Shown: piece after piece, positions 27,790 through 37,068 of the stretch | Layout of the letters: the number at the start of each line of letters is the position of its first letter | How positions within the stretch are numbered: position 1 is the stretch's first letter | Source: Sulfitobacter sp. SK011 | GTDB taxonomy: Bacteria; Pseudomonadota; Alphaproteobacteria; Rhodobacterales; Rhodobacteraceae | Length of the DNA stretch: 64,000 bases | Reading direction: 5' to 3' | Assembly: GCF_003352065.1 (NCBI RefSeq) | Contig: NZ_CP025803.1 | Location: 3,389,574 to 3,453,573 of the forward strand | Translations under genes and position numbers: made by a program | Notes under the pieces: generated by a model | Database searches by the model: none | What the model saw: the letters and a program-made list of their open reading frames with translations, nothing else | What the model was told of the DNA's origin: nothing

Positions 27790-28940
27790 GCACACAACCA
27801 ACCAACCGCTTTGTCGATACTGAACCGTGGACGGATGAAACAGACATCAGTGCACCGGAACGGTCTGAAATGGACGCGCCCGGATGGCTGTTGACCTGGC
27901 GCAAATTTCGGCGGCACAAACTGGCGTTGGTATCGGGCATTTTTCTGCTGATCTGCTACCTGATCTTGCCGATCGCCGGGTTTGTCGCCCCCTACACCCC
28001 GAATGAGCGCAGCGCCGATTACCTTTATGCGCCACCACAAAGCATCAACCTGTGGCACGATGGCAAATGGGTTGGTCCCTATGTCTATCCGATCACCGCC
28101 AAGGCCGATCTGGAACAATATCGCTGGACCTATACAACCGATGAAACCCGCCCTGCCCCGCTTGAGTTTTTCTGCGAAGGGCAATCTTACAATCTTTTTG
28201 GGATAATCCCGTCTGACATCCACTTTGTCTGTGCACCCAAGGGGGCGACGATATTTCTTTGGGGGTCTGACCGTCTGGGCCGCGATGTATTCAGCCGGAT
28301 TCTGTATGGTGCCCAACTGTCGCTGACCGTCGGGATCATCGGGATTACGGTATCATTCTTGCTGGGCATCACCTTTGGCGCAATGGCGGGATATTTCGGG
28401 GGCAAGACCGATTGGATCATCAACCGCGCGATTGAGATTTTACGCTCCCTCCCTGAATTGCCGCTCTGGCTTGCGCTGTCAGCGGCGGTGCCGTCAAACT
28501 GGGGGCCTGTGGCGGTGTTCTTTATCATCTCGATTATTCTGGGCATTCTCGACTGGCCCGGACTTGCCCGCGCCGTGCGCTCTAAATTCCTGTCACTGCG
28601 CGAAGAGGAATACGTCAAAGCCGCCGAGATGATGGGGGCAAAACCAGCGCGTGTCATCCGCAAGCACCTGTTGCCCAACTTCATGTCGCACCTTATTGCC
28701 AGCGCGACGCTGTCAATACCGGCAATGATATTGGGAGAAACGGCGCTGTCGTTCCTGGGTCTGGGTCTGCGTGCGCCGGCGGTGTCCTGGGGTGTGATGC
28801 TGAACGACGCGCAAAACCTTGCGAGCATCGAGATTTATTGGTGGACCGCCATCCCGATGCTGCCGATCATCGTTGTCGTGCTGGCGTTCAATTTCCTTGG
28901 GGACGGTTTGCGCGCCTCGCTTGACCCTTACAAGAATTAA
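27786..28940 (+). CDS. Peptide-type ABC transporter permease (DppC/YejE type)
   Basis: Permease of 384 residues, longer than DppC (about 300). The extra length is a periplasmic insertion of roughly 100 residues after the first membrane segment, as in YejE-like permeases. The coupling loop is REEEYVKAAEMMGAKPARVIRKHLLPN, and the protein ends DGLRASLDPYKN as family members do. Last gene of the importer operon; a hairpin follows. Confidence 0.9.
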   Translation: MSTQPTNRFVDTEPWTDETDISAPERSEMDAPGWLLTWRKFRRHKLALVSGIFLLICYLILPIAGFVAPYTPNERSADYLYAPPQSINLWHDGKWVGPYVYPITAKADLEQYRWTYTTDETRPAPLEFFCEGQSYNLFGIIPSDIHFVCAPKGATIFLWGSDRLGRDVFSRILYGAQLSLTVGIIGITVSFLLGITFGAMAGYFGGKTDWIINRAIEILRSLPELPLWLALSAAVPSNWGPVAVFFIISIILGILDWPGLARAVRSKFLSLREEEYVKAAEMMGAKPARVIRKHLLPNFMSHLIASATLSIPAMILGETALSFLGLGLRAPAVSWGVMLNDAQNLASIEIYWWTAIPMLPIIVVVLAFNFLGDGLRASLDPYKN

Positions 28941-28982
28941 CAGCGTCACGCCTTTTTGCGACCCAGAGTATCCAGGGTGTTT

Positions 28983-29005
28983 CATGGGGGGTCACGCCCC
29001 CCATG
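28983..29005. terminator. Stem-loop between convergent genes
   Basis: A 9-bp GC-rich inverted repeat (CATGGGGGG and its complement) with a 5-base loop lies 42 bp past the permease stop and 12 bp before the stop of the converging metallo-hydrolase gene. No T tract follows on either strand, so it may be Rho-assisted or simply block 3' exonucleases. Confidence 0.5.
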
Positions 29006-29017
29006 AGATCACATGGA

Positions 29018-29791
29018 TCAGCTGTACCAGTCGCCCATGCGCACTTCGGTATCGCCGCTTAGCATCTTGGCAAAATCTGCCGGATCCTGCGTCCCGCCAT
29101 CCCGCCCGCGGTAGTGATAGGGATAGACATATGTCGGTGCAAATTCAGACACGGCTGAGGCGGCGGCGTTGGCGTCCATGGTGAACGGCAGGTTCATACA
29201 GACAAACGCCAGGTCAATATCCGTCAAGGCACGCATTTCCGGCACGTCTTCGGTATCGCCCGAGATATAGACACGGAACCCGTCAAAGTTCAGCACATAG
29301 CCATTGTCGCGGCCCTGCGGGTGAAAATTCTTGCGCTCTTCGGTGATGTTATACGCCGGGATCGCGTCGACCTTCAGTTCTTTGAAACTTGCCGATGCGC
29401 CGTTGGCCACTGCGTTTGCATTTGCTTTGACGCCCTCTGCGAGCATGTCAAACACCGCGGGGTTGGTGATGATCTGCGTGTTCTCTTTCACAAGAGCTGC
29501 CAACGTATCAGCGTTATAGTGGTCCCCGTGTTCGTGGGTGATCAGGATCAGATCGGCGTCTGGAAAATCAGCGTATTGCGCCGCCTCACCCACCGGATCG
29601 GCATAGATGGTGCCAACTGGCGTTTCCATCACAAACGAAGCATGAGCCACAGGATGCACCTTGATCGGTCCTGCGGCTGTTTCAAACATATCGCTGGCAT
29701 GGGCCGCGGCGCGCGCGGCATAGGGCAGAATGGTGATTGCCCCGGCTGCGGCGGCAGAGGTGGCAAGGAAATGGCGGCGTGTCTGGGTCAT
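29018..29791 (-). CDS. Tat-exported MBL-fold metallo-hydrolase
   Basis: Metallo-beta-lactamase-fold protein of 257 residues. The ATG at 29791 yields a twin-arginine signal (TRRHFLATSAAAAG) ending near ARAAAHA, so it is exported folded to the periplasm. The metal-binding motif THEHGDHYN (HxHxDH) is present, and YISGDTEDVPEMR carries a further metal ligand. It resembles UlaG-like hydrolases. The substrate is unknown. It is downstream of the MscS gene on the same strand with a 60-bp gap. Confidence 0.83.
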   Translation of the reverse strand: MTQTRRHFLATSAAAAGAITILPYAARAAAHASDMFETAAGPIKVHPVAHASFVMETPVGTIYADPVGEAAQYADFPDADLILITHEHGDHYNADTLAALVKENTQIITNPAVFDMLAEGVKANANAVANGASASFKELKVDAIPAYNITEERKNFHPQGRDNGYVLNFDGFRVYISGDTEDVPEMRALTDIDLAFVCMNLPFTMDANAAASAVSEFAPTYVYPYHYRGRDGGTQDPADFAKMLSGDTEVRMGDWYS

Positions 29792-29851
29792 GTGATGCTC
29801 CTGTGTTAAGGTACACAGAAACCTAGCGTTGAGGACCAACAATTCAATGCG

Positions 29852-32299
29852 CTACCGGTCATCACCGGTGTCTTGATCCTCATCGGCCAATTCTTGCTCC
29901 ATCGATGCTTGTGCGGCCGCGGCAACCGCCTGTTTTTCATCCGCATTGAGGTCGGCCACCTTTGCATCGGCCAGACGCACAGTCACTTCGCGGTGTGCAA
30001 AGCGAATATTCTCGCGTTCAAAAAGCGACCGGATTTCTTCGAACACGCGTTTGCGCACCAGCCATTGATCGCCGGGTTTGGTCATGAACTTGACCCGGAT
30101 GATCATCGCACTGTCCTGCATTTCAATCACACCCTGGGATTTGAGCGGCTGGATAAAATTCTCACCGATCACCGGATCATCCAGAAGTTCGATACCAAGG
30201 TTCTTGATCAGCTTGCGAACCCGTTCGACATCGGTGTCATAGGTCACGCGCAGGGGCAGTTTCATGATCACCCAGTCACGTGAATAATTGGTCATGACCT
30301 GCAATTCACCAAACGGAATGGTGTGCAGATAGCCAAGGTGATGGCGCAATTGGAACGACCGCACCGATATCTTTTCAACCGTTCCCTTGACCCCGCCAAC
30401 GTCCAGATATTCGCCCTTGCGAAACGCATCGTCGAACAAGAAGAAAGCCCCGGCAAACACATCGCGCACCAGCGCCTGTGACCCGAAACCAATGGCGATA
30501 CCCACGATCCCCGCACCCGCAAAAAGCGGCCCGACGTTGACGCCAACCTCCATCAGGATGATCAGCAACACCGAAACGATGACCAAAATCAGTGTGAAAT
30601 TCCGAAACAGCGGCAGCAGAGTTGCAAGTCTGGTGGCAGAGGATCCGCCGCCCTCGGCACCCAATTCGACCTCTTCTTCTTCCCCGACCTCTTCCTCGAT
30701 CTTGGTGTCGATCCAGATGCGAAATGCGTGATAGATCACATAGCCGATAAAGATGATCACCATGATGTCCAAAAGCCGGTCAGCATAGCTTTCGACCATT
30801 TCGGCCCCGTCGCTGTCCCAGATGTAGAAAAACGCGTTTATGCCCGCGACAAACGCCAGAATACCGGCCACCCGGCGCGCCAATGCTTCAAAGGAATTCA
30901 AGGTGCGACGCGGTGCGATGGCGGCGCGCGCCTCTTCTTCCGCGGCGACAAGACGGGCGTGCTCCCTTTCGGCGGCAAGGTCTTGCTCCGTGTCGCCCGG
31001 CTGGTCCGGTGCCGCTGCATCTGCGTCAGCCATCACAGCGGCCTGTGCCTGTTCTTCGGCGCGGATGGCGTTGAGACGACGGATCGCGCGGGCGCGCGAA
31101 AACCCACGCTCAATCACATAGTTGATGACGCCGTAAACCACGATAATGGAAATCAGGATGCCATAGGCCCCGGCAATCAGCGGGATCGAACTTGGGTTCG
31201 CCAGCACCAGATCATAGGTCAGTGCGAACCATGCAAAGAGCACATAAAGAACAACAGCCGGTGCCCAGATATAGCACAAAATGCGGATCACCAGACTGCA
31301 TTCATTCAACGGTTTGCCGTGGCGCAGTGCCGTGTCGATGGCCTTGCGGTTCACCAAAACCAACAGGATGTTCATCAAGACGACAAAGGCCGACATGAAG
31401 GACGCCAGAAAGGCATAGACATCATAATTCAGCCCCAGCTCTGCAATCCAAAGGCCAAACAGAATGGCGCAAATATCAAGAGATGCCAAAGCCCATAACC
31501 ATCGGTGCAACCGCTTTGCATCGTGATCGTTCAATGCCGGAATGCGGTATTGCGGCAGATAAGGCGACAGGATCATCCGCCACAAACCCGCAACAAAACG
31601 GCAGGCAAAATAGCCGATATTGATCAGGGTAACAGTGAACTGCATCGCGGTATCGTTGAGCGATCCAAAGATGGCAAACCCCAAGACGTAAGCAACGGCC
31701 ATCGATACCAATATCCCGACGACCCCCAGGACAAATCGGTAAATCAGAAACGGCATTTTCTCGGAATAGCCCTGCGGATCATCCATGATGCGCGCCGTCA
31801 CAAACGGCTTTACAAGACGTTTCCCGTAGATCTCGCGTTCCACAAGAATACCTGCGGCAAACATCAGCAGGCTGTAGAACAACGCCTTGCCAAAAGCCCA
31901 CAAGGTCCCGTCCGGGCTTGCTGCGCGCAGAATATACAAGACTTCCCGAAATGCGTCCGGCAATTGCAGCAAACGCTCCACCAGCGCGCCCCGGAACCTG
32001 ATCGCGCTGTCTTGCATTTTCATCAGCGCGGAATGCTCCGGCTCGCTCTCAACAACTGCGATATCTTCAACCAAGGGTGCCTGGGACCGCAGATTGCCGT
32101 CGCTGTCGATCACGACAACACCAATGCCGCTTTCCTTGGCCTGACGCATGATTTCTTCGATGGTCTGCGCCGGGGTATTCGCCGTTTCGACCGTCGATCC
32201 GCCCGGAAAAATGGCCCCCATGCTTTGCGCTGCAACGCTGGTCGGCAGATGTGACAACGACATCAACAAGGCAAAGAAACAAAAAATAAGCGCGCGCAT
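29852..32299 (-). CDS. Large MscS-family mechanosensitive channel
   Basis: Membrane protein of 815 residues. The ATG at 32299 gives a signal peptide (ALIFCFFALLMSLSHLP...SVAAQS); longer upstream reading frame lacks coding character. A periplasmic N-terminal part is followed by about ten membrane segments and a C-terminal MscS core. The pore-lining helix region contains GAGIVGIAIGFGSQALVRDVFAGAF and the beta domain has FRKGEYLDVGGVKGTVEKI. Acidic, low-complexity stretches (EEEVGEEEEVELGAEGG) occur before the pore. Expected role: release of solutes on hypo-osmotic shock, as in MscK/MscM-like channels. Confidence 0.88.
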   Translation of the reverse strand: MRALIFCFFALLMSLSHLPTSVAAQSMGAIFPGGSTVETANTPAQTIEEIMRQAKESGIGVVVIDSDGNLRSQAPLVEDIAVVESEPEHSALMKMQDSAIRFRGALVERLLQLPDAFREVLYILRAASPDGTLWAFGKALFYSLLMFAAGILVEREIYGKRLVKPFVTARIMDDPQGYSEKMPFLIYRFVLGVVGILVSMAVAYVLGFAIFGSLNDTAMQFTVTLINIGYFACRFVAGLWRMILSPYLPQYRIPALNDHDAKRLHRWLWALASLDICAILFGLWIAELGLNYDVYAFLASFMSAFVVLMNILLVLVNRKAIDTALRHGKPLNECSLVIRILCYIWAPAVVLYVLFAWFALTYDLVLANPSSIPLIAGAYGILISIIVVYGVINYVIERGFSRARAIRRLNAIRAEEQAQAAVMADADAAAPDQPGDTEQDLAAEREHARLVAAEEEARAAIAPRRTLNSFEALARRVAGILAFVAGINAFFYIWDSDGAEMVESYADRLLDIMVIIFIGYVIYHAFRIWIDTKIEEEVGEEEEVELGAEGGGSSATRLATLLPLFRNFTLILVIVSVLLIILMEVGVNVGPLFAGAGIVGIAIGFGSQALVRDVFAGAFFLFDDAFRKGEYLDVGGVKGTVEKISVRSFQLRHHLGYLHTIPFGELQVMTNYSRDWVIMKLPLRVTYDTDVERVRKLIKNLGIELLDDPVIGENFIQPLKSQGVIEMQDSAMIIRVKFMTKPGDQWLVRKRVFEEIRSLFERENIRFAHREVTVRLADAKVADLNADEKQAVAAAAQASMEQELADEDQDTGDDR

Positions 32300-32497
32300 G
32301 TATATTCCCAAAAGCGGCCCGATAGACCTCGCAACACGGTATGTCAGCCCCAGAAGCTTTGCAATTGCCGCGAAACGACCACAAGGTACCAAACGATCAC
32401 CATTGCGTGCAGTGTTTTGCAAGCCGCAACGATCTGTGCCATAGCGAAAAGCACCCCATTTGGGCCGCCTTAGACATCGCAAACCAAGGATCCGATA

Positions 32498-32926
32498 TTG
32501 GCCAAGCACGCCCTGAATTCTCAGCCAAAACAGCGCATCGCCATGCTGGGTCGGGGCTATGTCGGTCTGCCACTGGAGCTTGCCGCGGACCGCACTGGTT
32601 TTGAGGTGTCCGACACCTCCGTTGCAACAAGCGCGGCGCGTTTTATCAGTGGCCCCGAACGGGTAAATCCCGGTGATGCCGACCAATCGATCTCAGTCGA
32701 TGCGCATGATCCATGGGTTGGCCCGGCCCGCCTGACCAACGAACACGGTGTCAACGCTGTCGGTCCACCGCAAAACGGCAGCTACGGTGCCGGGATCGTT
32801 GCCGTCGGGCATCGCCAATATGTCGAGATGGGCAATGATGCGATCCGTGCCTTGGGAAAACCCGGTGCGGTGCTATACGATATTAAAGGATTATTTGGGA
32901 AATCAGGCAGCGACCTGAGGCTCTAG
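32498..32926 (+). pseudogene. Internally deleted nucleotide-sugar dehydrogenase remnant (WecC/TviB-like)
   Basis: A 142-codon frame joins the two ends of a UDP-sugar 6-dehydrogenase. The start has RIAMLGRGYVGLPLELA, the Rossmann motif that usually reads GLGYVGLP, with Arg in place of Leu. From about residue 68 it matches the far C-terminal domain: VDAHDPWV, GSYGAGIVAVGH and GAVLYDIKG, ending RL like full-length relatives. Intact enzymes have about 420-430 residues, so roughly 280-300 central residues, including the catalytic Cys region, are missing. The frame remains open, so a short protein could be made, but it cannot be an active dehydrogenase. It lies immediately upstream of the glycosyltransferase operon. 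Confidence 0.75.
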
Positions 32927-32951
32927 GCCGACCCGGGAATAGGTGAAATTT

Positions 32952-34163
32952 ATGCGGCAGACCGGGACACGGAAATACAGGGCAGGATCAGCATCGCGCC
33001 GGATCATGTTCTATAGCCACGACACGTTTGGGCTGGGCCATTTGCGCCGTTCGCGCGCCCTGGCAACGGCATTGACGGAAGACAACGACGACACCTCAGC
33101 GATCATTCTTACAGGCTCACCAGTTGCGGGGCGGTTTACCTTTCCCGAACGGGTCGATCACATTCGTCTGCCCGGTGTCACCAAACTGCCCGACGGCAGC
33201 TATGTAAGCCAGACGCTTGGCCTTGATATCGACGACACCACGTCGCTGCGGGCCGGGCTGATCCAGACCGCCATCGAACAATACGAACCCGACCTTTTGA
33301 TCGTCGACAAGGAACCCACCGGATTTCGGGGCGAGCTGTTGCCAACCCTTGAGTGGCTGCGTCTGCGTGGGCGCACCCGCACCGTTCTGGGCCTGCGTGA
33401 TGTGCTGGATGAACCCGAAGTACTGACCGCCGAATGGGAACGCAAAGGGGCCCTGCAAGCGGCCGAGAACCTCTATGACGAAATATGGGTCTATGGCGTG
33501 CGCGATATCTATGACCCGACCGAGGGTTTGCCAATGTCGGATGAACTGCGCAACCGCATCCACTGGACAGGGTATTTGCGCCGCGAGGTCACGGATGAGG
33601 CCGATGCACCAACTGATCCTTATGTGCTGATCACGCCGGGCGGCGGCGGCGATGGTGCAACGATGGTTTCGCTGGTTCTGTCAGCTTATGAACAGGATCC
33701 GGATTTATCGCCGAACGCCTTGTTGGTCTATGGGCCGTTCCTGTCCGGTGACGTGCGCGATGCGTTTGACGCCCGGGTGGCCAAGTTGAACGGCAGGGTC
33801 ACCGCCGTGGGGTTTGACAGTCGCATTGAATCGCTTTTTGCCGGGGCCGAAGGTGTCGTGTCGATGGGCGGCTACAACACGTTTTGCGAGGTTCTGTCGT
33901 TTGACAAGCGCGCGGTGATCGTGCCGCGCATCGTGCCGCGGTTGGAACAGTGGATCAGGGCCAGCCGTGCCGAACAATTGGGGTTGGTGCGGATGCTGGA
34001 TGAAACCCGCGATGGCCTGACCACCGACGCGATGATTGACGCGATCCGCAATTTGCCCAACCAGAGCAAACCATCCCAAGCAGGGGCAAACGGCCTGCTT
34101 GATGGATTGGAGGTTGTGAAAAAGCGGGCAGAGATGTTGATGAACGGGGCCGAGGGTCAATGA
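32952..34163 (+). CDS. MurG-like glycosyltransferase (GT28-type fold)
   Basis: Predicted GT-B glycosyltransferase of 403 residues. The N-terminal domain begins IMFYSHDTFGLGHLRRSRAL, the C-terminal domain has the glycine-rich VLITPGGGGDGATM, and SMGGYNTFCEVL is the donor-binding loop resembling MurG-type enzymes. The ATG at 32952 is preferred to a GTG three codons earlier because AGGTGA lies at good spacing. First gene of a six-gene operon; it is paralogous to the product at 37069. Donor and acceptor are unknown. Confidence 0.8.
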   Translation: MRQTGTRKYRAGSASRRIMFYSHDTFGLGHLRRSRALATALTEDNDDTSAIILTGSPVAGRFTFPERVDHIRLPGVTKLPDGSYVSQTLGLDIDDTTSLRAGLIQTAIEQYEPDLLIVDKEPTGFRGELLPTLEWLRLRGRTRTVLGLRDVLDEPEVLTAEWERKGALQAAENLYDEIWVYGVRDIYDPTEGLPMSDELRNRIHWTGYLRREVTDEADAPTDPYVLITPGGGGDGATMVSLVLSAYEQDPDLSPNALLVYGPFLSGDVRDAFDARVAKLNGRVTAVGFDSRIESLFAGAEGVVSMGGYNTFCEVLSFDKRAVIVPRIVPRLEQWIRASRAEQLGLVRMLDETRDGLTTDAMIDAIRNLPNQSKPSQAGANGLLDGLEVVKKRAEMLMNGAEGQ

Positions 34164-35401
34164 CCGCAGGGACGCTTGCCGTGGTCGTCAAAGGCTGGCC
34201 GCGTCTTTCTGAGACATTCATCGCGCAGGAACTCGTCGCCCTCCAGCAAGCCGGTCTGAACTTTGACATCTGGTCCCTGCGTCACCCGACCGACACCAAG
34301 ACACATCCCCTGCATGACCGCCTGACAGCAAAGGTGCGTTACCTGCCAGAATATCTGCGCGATGAACCGCGACGGGTGGCGCAGGCGATGGGCATGGCCG
34401 TTGATCTGCCGGGGTTTGATGCGGCTGCGGCGGCCTATAGGGCCGATGTGGCACGCGACGATACCCCCAACCGGCGGCGGCGTTGGGGGCAGGCCTGTGT
34501 AATGGCCGCAGAACTGCCCGCTGATGTGGCGGGGATCTATGCGCATTTTCTGCACACGCCTTCCTCTGTCGCGCGATATGCCTCGATCCTGCGCGGTCTG
34601 CCCTGGTCCTTTTCGGCGCACGCCAAAGACATCTGGACGTCACCCGAATGGGAGCTGCGCGAAAAGCTGTCTGCGGCCAGCCATGGTGCGGCGTTCGGGG
34701 TCACCTGCACCGGATTTGGCGCTGCACATCTAAAGAAACTTGCGGATGATCCGGCCCGCGTTGATCTGGTTTATCACGGGCTAGATCTGGACCGGTTTCC
34801 AGCACCGCCTTCACGAGAATTGCGTGCCAAAGACAGCCCGTTCAGGATGATGTCAGTCGGACGGCTGGTCGAAAAGAAGGGGTTTGATAACCTGATCGAC
34901 GCACTGGCGCTCTTGCCCGAAACCCTCGACTGGCACTGGACACATATCGGCGGCGGCACGTTGGATGCGCAGATGCGCGCCCGCGCGGATGCCGCCGGGG
35001 TAAATGCCCGCATCACCTGGCGCGGGGCCTGTGATCAGCCCGAGGTGATCGCACAAATGCGCGACAGTGATCTTTTCGTGCTGCCCTCTCGGGTGGCGCA
35101 AGATGGTGACCGCGACGGGTTGCCCAATGTGTTGATGGAATCCGCCAGCCAAAAGCTCCCGATCCTGAGCACGCCGGTTTCCGCAATTCCGGAATTTATA
35201 AAGAGCGGCACGAACGGGATGCTCAGCGACGATGCCCCTGATGCTTTGGCCATGGCGATGATGCAATTTGCAGATGACCCTGCCCTTGGTCCCGCGATGG
35301 CGGACAAGGCTTATGCACGGCTCTCGTCCGAATTCACCATGGCACCGGGGATCGCACGCCTCTCTCGTCGGCTTACGCAAATGCTCAACGGGGCAGGCTG
35401 A
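34160..35401 (+). CDS. Glycosyltransferase family 4 protein
   Basis: GT-B enzyme of 413 residues. The N-terminal VVKGWPRLSETFIAQELVAL is common in GT4 enzymes of exopolysaccharide clusters. In the C-terminal domain MMSVGRLVEKKGFDNLIDAL and DGLPNVLMESASQKLPILST mark nucleotide-sugar binding. Its ATG overlaps the previous stop by four bases and its stop shares one base with the next start. Confidence 0.87.
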   Translation: MTAGTLAVVVKGWPRLSETFIAQELVALQQAGLNFDIWSLRHPTDTKTHPLHDRLTAKVRYLPEYLRDEPRRVAQAMGMAVDLPGFDAAAAAYRADVARDDTPNRRRRWGQACVMAAELPADVAGIYAHFLHTPSSVARYASILRGLPWSFSAHAKDIWTSPEWELREKLSAASHGAAFGVTCTGFGAAHLKKLADDPARVDLVYHGLDLDRFPAPPSRELRAKDSPFRMMSVGRLVEKKGFDNLIDALALLPETLDWHWTHIGGGTLDAQMRARADAAGVNARITWRGACDQPEVIAQMRDSDLFVLPSRVAQDGDRDGLPNVLMESASQKLPILSTPVSAIPEFIKSGTNGMLSDDAPDALAMAMMQFADDPALGPAMADKAYARLSSEFTMAPGIARLSRRLTQMLNGAG

Positions 35402-36477
35402 TGCGGCTTGCCTTTTACGCGCCGCTCAAACCACCCGTTCATGATACGCCGTCGGGCGACCGCGCCATGGGCCGCGCATTGATCCATGCGCTTGAACACA
35501 TTGGTGCCGAGGTGACGCTGGCCAGCACGTTGCGGACCCGTGATGGGACAGGCGATGCGCAGGTGCAGCACGGGCTGATGCAAAAGGCGTCGCTCGAAAT
35601 TACGCGGCTGATTGCACAGGGACGCGCGGCGGGGTGGCACGCCTGGGTCAGCTATCACAACTACTACAAGGCCCCGGACCTGATCGGGCCAGCGGTCGCG
35701 CGGGGCCTGAACATTCCCTATTTGCAAGTTGAGACCAGCCGCGCGCGCAAGCGTCTGCAAGGCCCGTGGGCCACGTTTGCCAAAGCGGCAGAGGCGGCGG
35801 CAAATGCAGCAGATGTGATTTTCTACCTCACGGAACGAGACGCCGAAACGCTGCGCCGGGATGCACCAGAGGGCCAGCGGCTGATCCATTTGCACCCGTT
35901 TCTGGACCGCGATGACCTGCCGCCGAGATCAACACTGCAAGGTCCCATATTGGTTGCCGCGATGATGCGTCCCGGTGACAAGCTGGCCTCGTACCAGATC
36001 ATTGCAGAGACTTTGGCCCTGATACCAAAGGACAGATGGCGGCTGCAAATCGCCGGGGACGGGGCAATGCGTGCGCAAGTGGAAGCGCTCATGGCTCCCT
36101 TTGGGCAGGCCATCACATTTTTGGGCGCACTCGATGCCGATGCAATGCAACACGCCTTTCAATCGGCGTCCCTGTTGTTCTGGCCTGGCGTGAACGAAGC
36201 CTTTGGCCTGACCTATCTTGAGGCACAGGCAGCCGGTGTGCCGGTGGTCGCCCAAGACCGCCCCGGCGTGCGCGAGGTGTTGGCACCGGGGGATTATCCC
36301 CCGCCAGATGCGGGTGCCCCTGCCCTTGCAAAACGGCTGATGGCGTTCATTGATGCGCCAGAGGAAAGCAAGGCCGCAGGTCAACGCGCCCGTAATCACG
36401 TCGCGGCACATCATCTTTTGAACGCCGCCGCCGAAACCCTGCGACAGGGGTTGGCCCTGACTGGAGTTGCCCGATGA
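35401..36477 (+). CDS. Glycosyltransferase family 4 protein
   Basis: GT4-like enzyme of 358 residues. It opens MRLAFYAPLKPPVHDTPSGDR; the donor-site EX7E motif is present as NEAFGLTYLEAQAAGVPVVAQ. ATG begins on the last base of the previous stop and the end overlaps the phosphatase start (ATGA). Acts with the neighbouring transferases on an unidentified glycan. Confidence 0.86.
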   Translation: MRLAFYAPLKPPVHDTPSGDRAMGRALIHALEHIGAEVTLASTLRTRDGTGDAQVQHGLMQKASLEITRLIAQGRAAGWHAWVSYHNYYKAPDLIGPAVARGLNIPYLQVETSRARKRLQGPWATFAKAAEAAANAADVIFYLTERDAETLRRDAPEGQRLIHLHPFLDRDDLPPRSTLQGPILVAAMMRPGDKLASYQIIAETLALIPKDRWRLQIAGDGAMRAQVEALMAPFGQAITFLGALDADAMQHAFQSASLLFWPGVNEAFGLTYLEAQAAGVPVVAQDRPGVREVLAPGDYPPPDAGAPALAKRLMAFIDAPEESKAAGQRARNHVAAHHLLNAAAETLRQGLALTGVAR

Positions 36478-37058
36478 TCCACCTTGCCCTCTTGCGCCAT
36501 GGCCATACCCCCTGGAACAGGGCGGGCCGCATTCAGGGTCGCACTGATGTTGATCTGGACACCGATGCGCGCGCAGAATTGTCTGAATTTCGATTGCCTT
36601 CCCCATGGGATCAGGCCGATCTGTGGTCCAGCCCGCTGTTGCGCGCCGCTGAAACGGCGAAACTGGTCAGTGGCCGCGCCCCAAAAACCGATCCCGCCCT
36701 GATCGAGATGAACTGGGGTGATTGGGAGGGGGAACAGGGTACCATCCTGCGCGCCGACCCTGCATCGGGGTTTCGCGATATCGAGGAGTGGGGGTGGGAT
36801 TATACCCCGCCGAACGGGGAAAGCCCTGCCGCCTTGCGGCACCGGTTGATCCCCTGGGCCGAAGAATTGACAAAGGATGCGGTCGCCGTCTGCCATATTG
36901 GTGTTATGCGGGTGCTGATGGCGCAGGCGATGGGGTGGGATTTCGCCGGGCCCGCGCCATTTCAGATCAAGCGCAATCGGCTGTTCATCTTGCATATTGG
37001 CGCGGATGGATGGTCTGCCGATCCAGAACCCGTGCGTTTGATAAAGACCACACCATGA
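36474..37058 (+). CDS. Histidine phosphatase family protein (phosphoglycerate-mutase-like)
   Basis: Phosphatase of 194 residues with the catalytic RHG motif at residues 8-10 (LLRHGHTPWN), the acidic MNWGDWEG segment and the second histidine in AVCHIGVM. The family works through a phosphohistidine intermediate. Being tightly inside a glycosyltransferase operon, it may dephosphorylate a sugar phosphate or lipid intermediate; alpha-ribazole phosphatase is the nearest named alternative but no cobalamin genes are near. Confidence 0.85.
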   Translation: MIHLALLRHGHTPWNRAGRIQGRTDVDLDTDARAELSEFRLPSPWDQADLWSSPLLRAAETAKLVSGRAPKTDPALIEMNWGDWEGEQGTILRADPASGFRDIEEWGWDYTPPNGESPAALRHRLIPWAEELTKDAVAVCHIGVMRVLMAQAMGWDFAGPAPFQIKRNRLFILHIGADGWSADPEPVRLIKTTP

Positions 37059-37068
37059 GGGTACTGCC

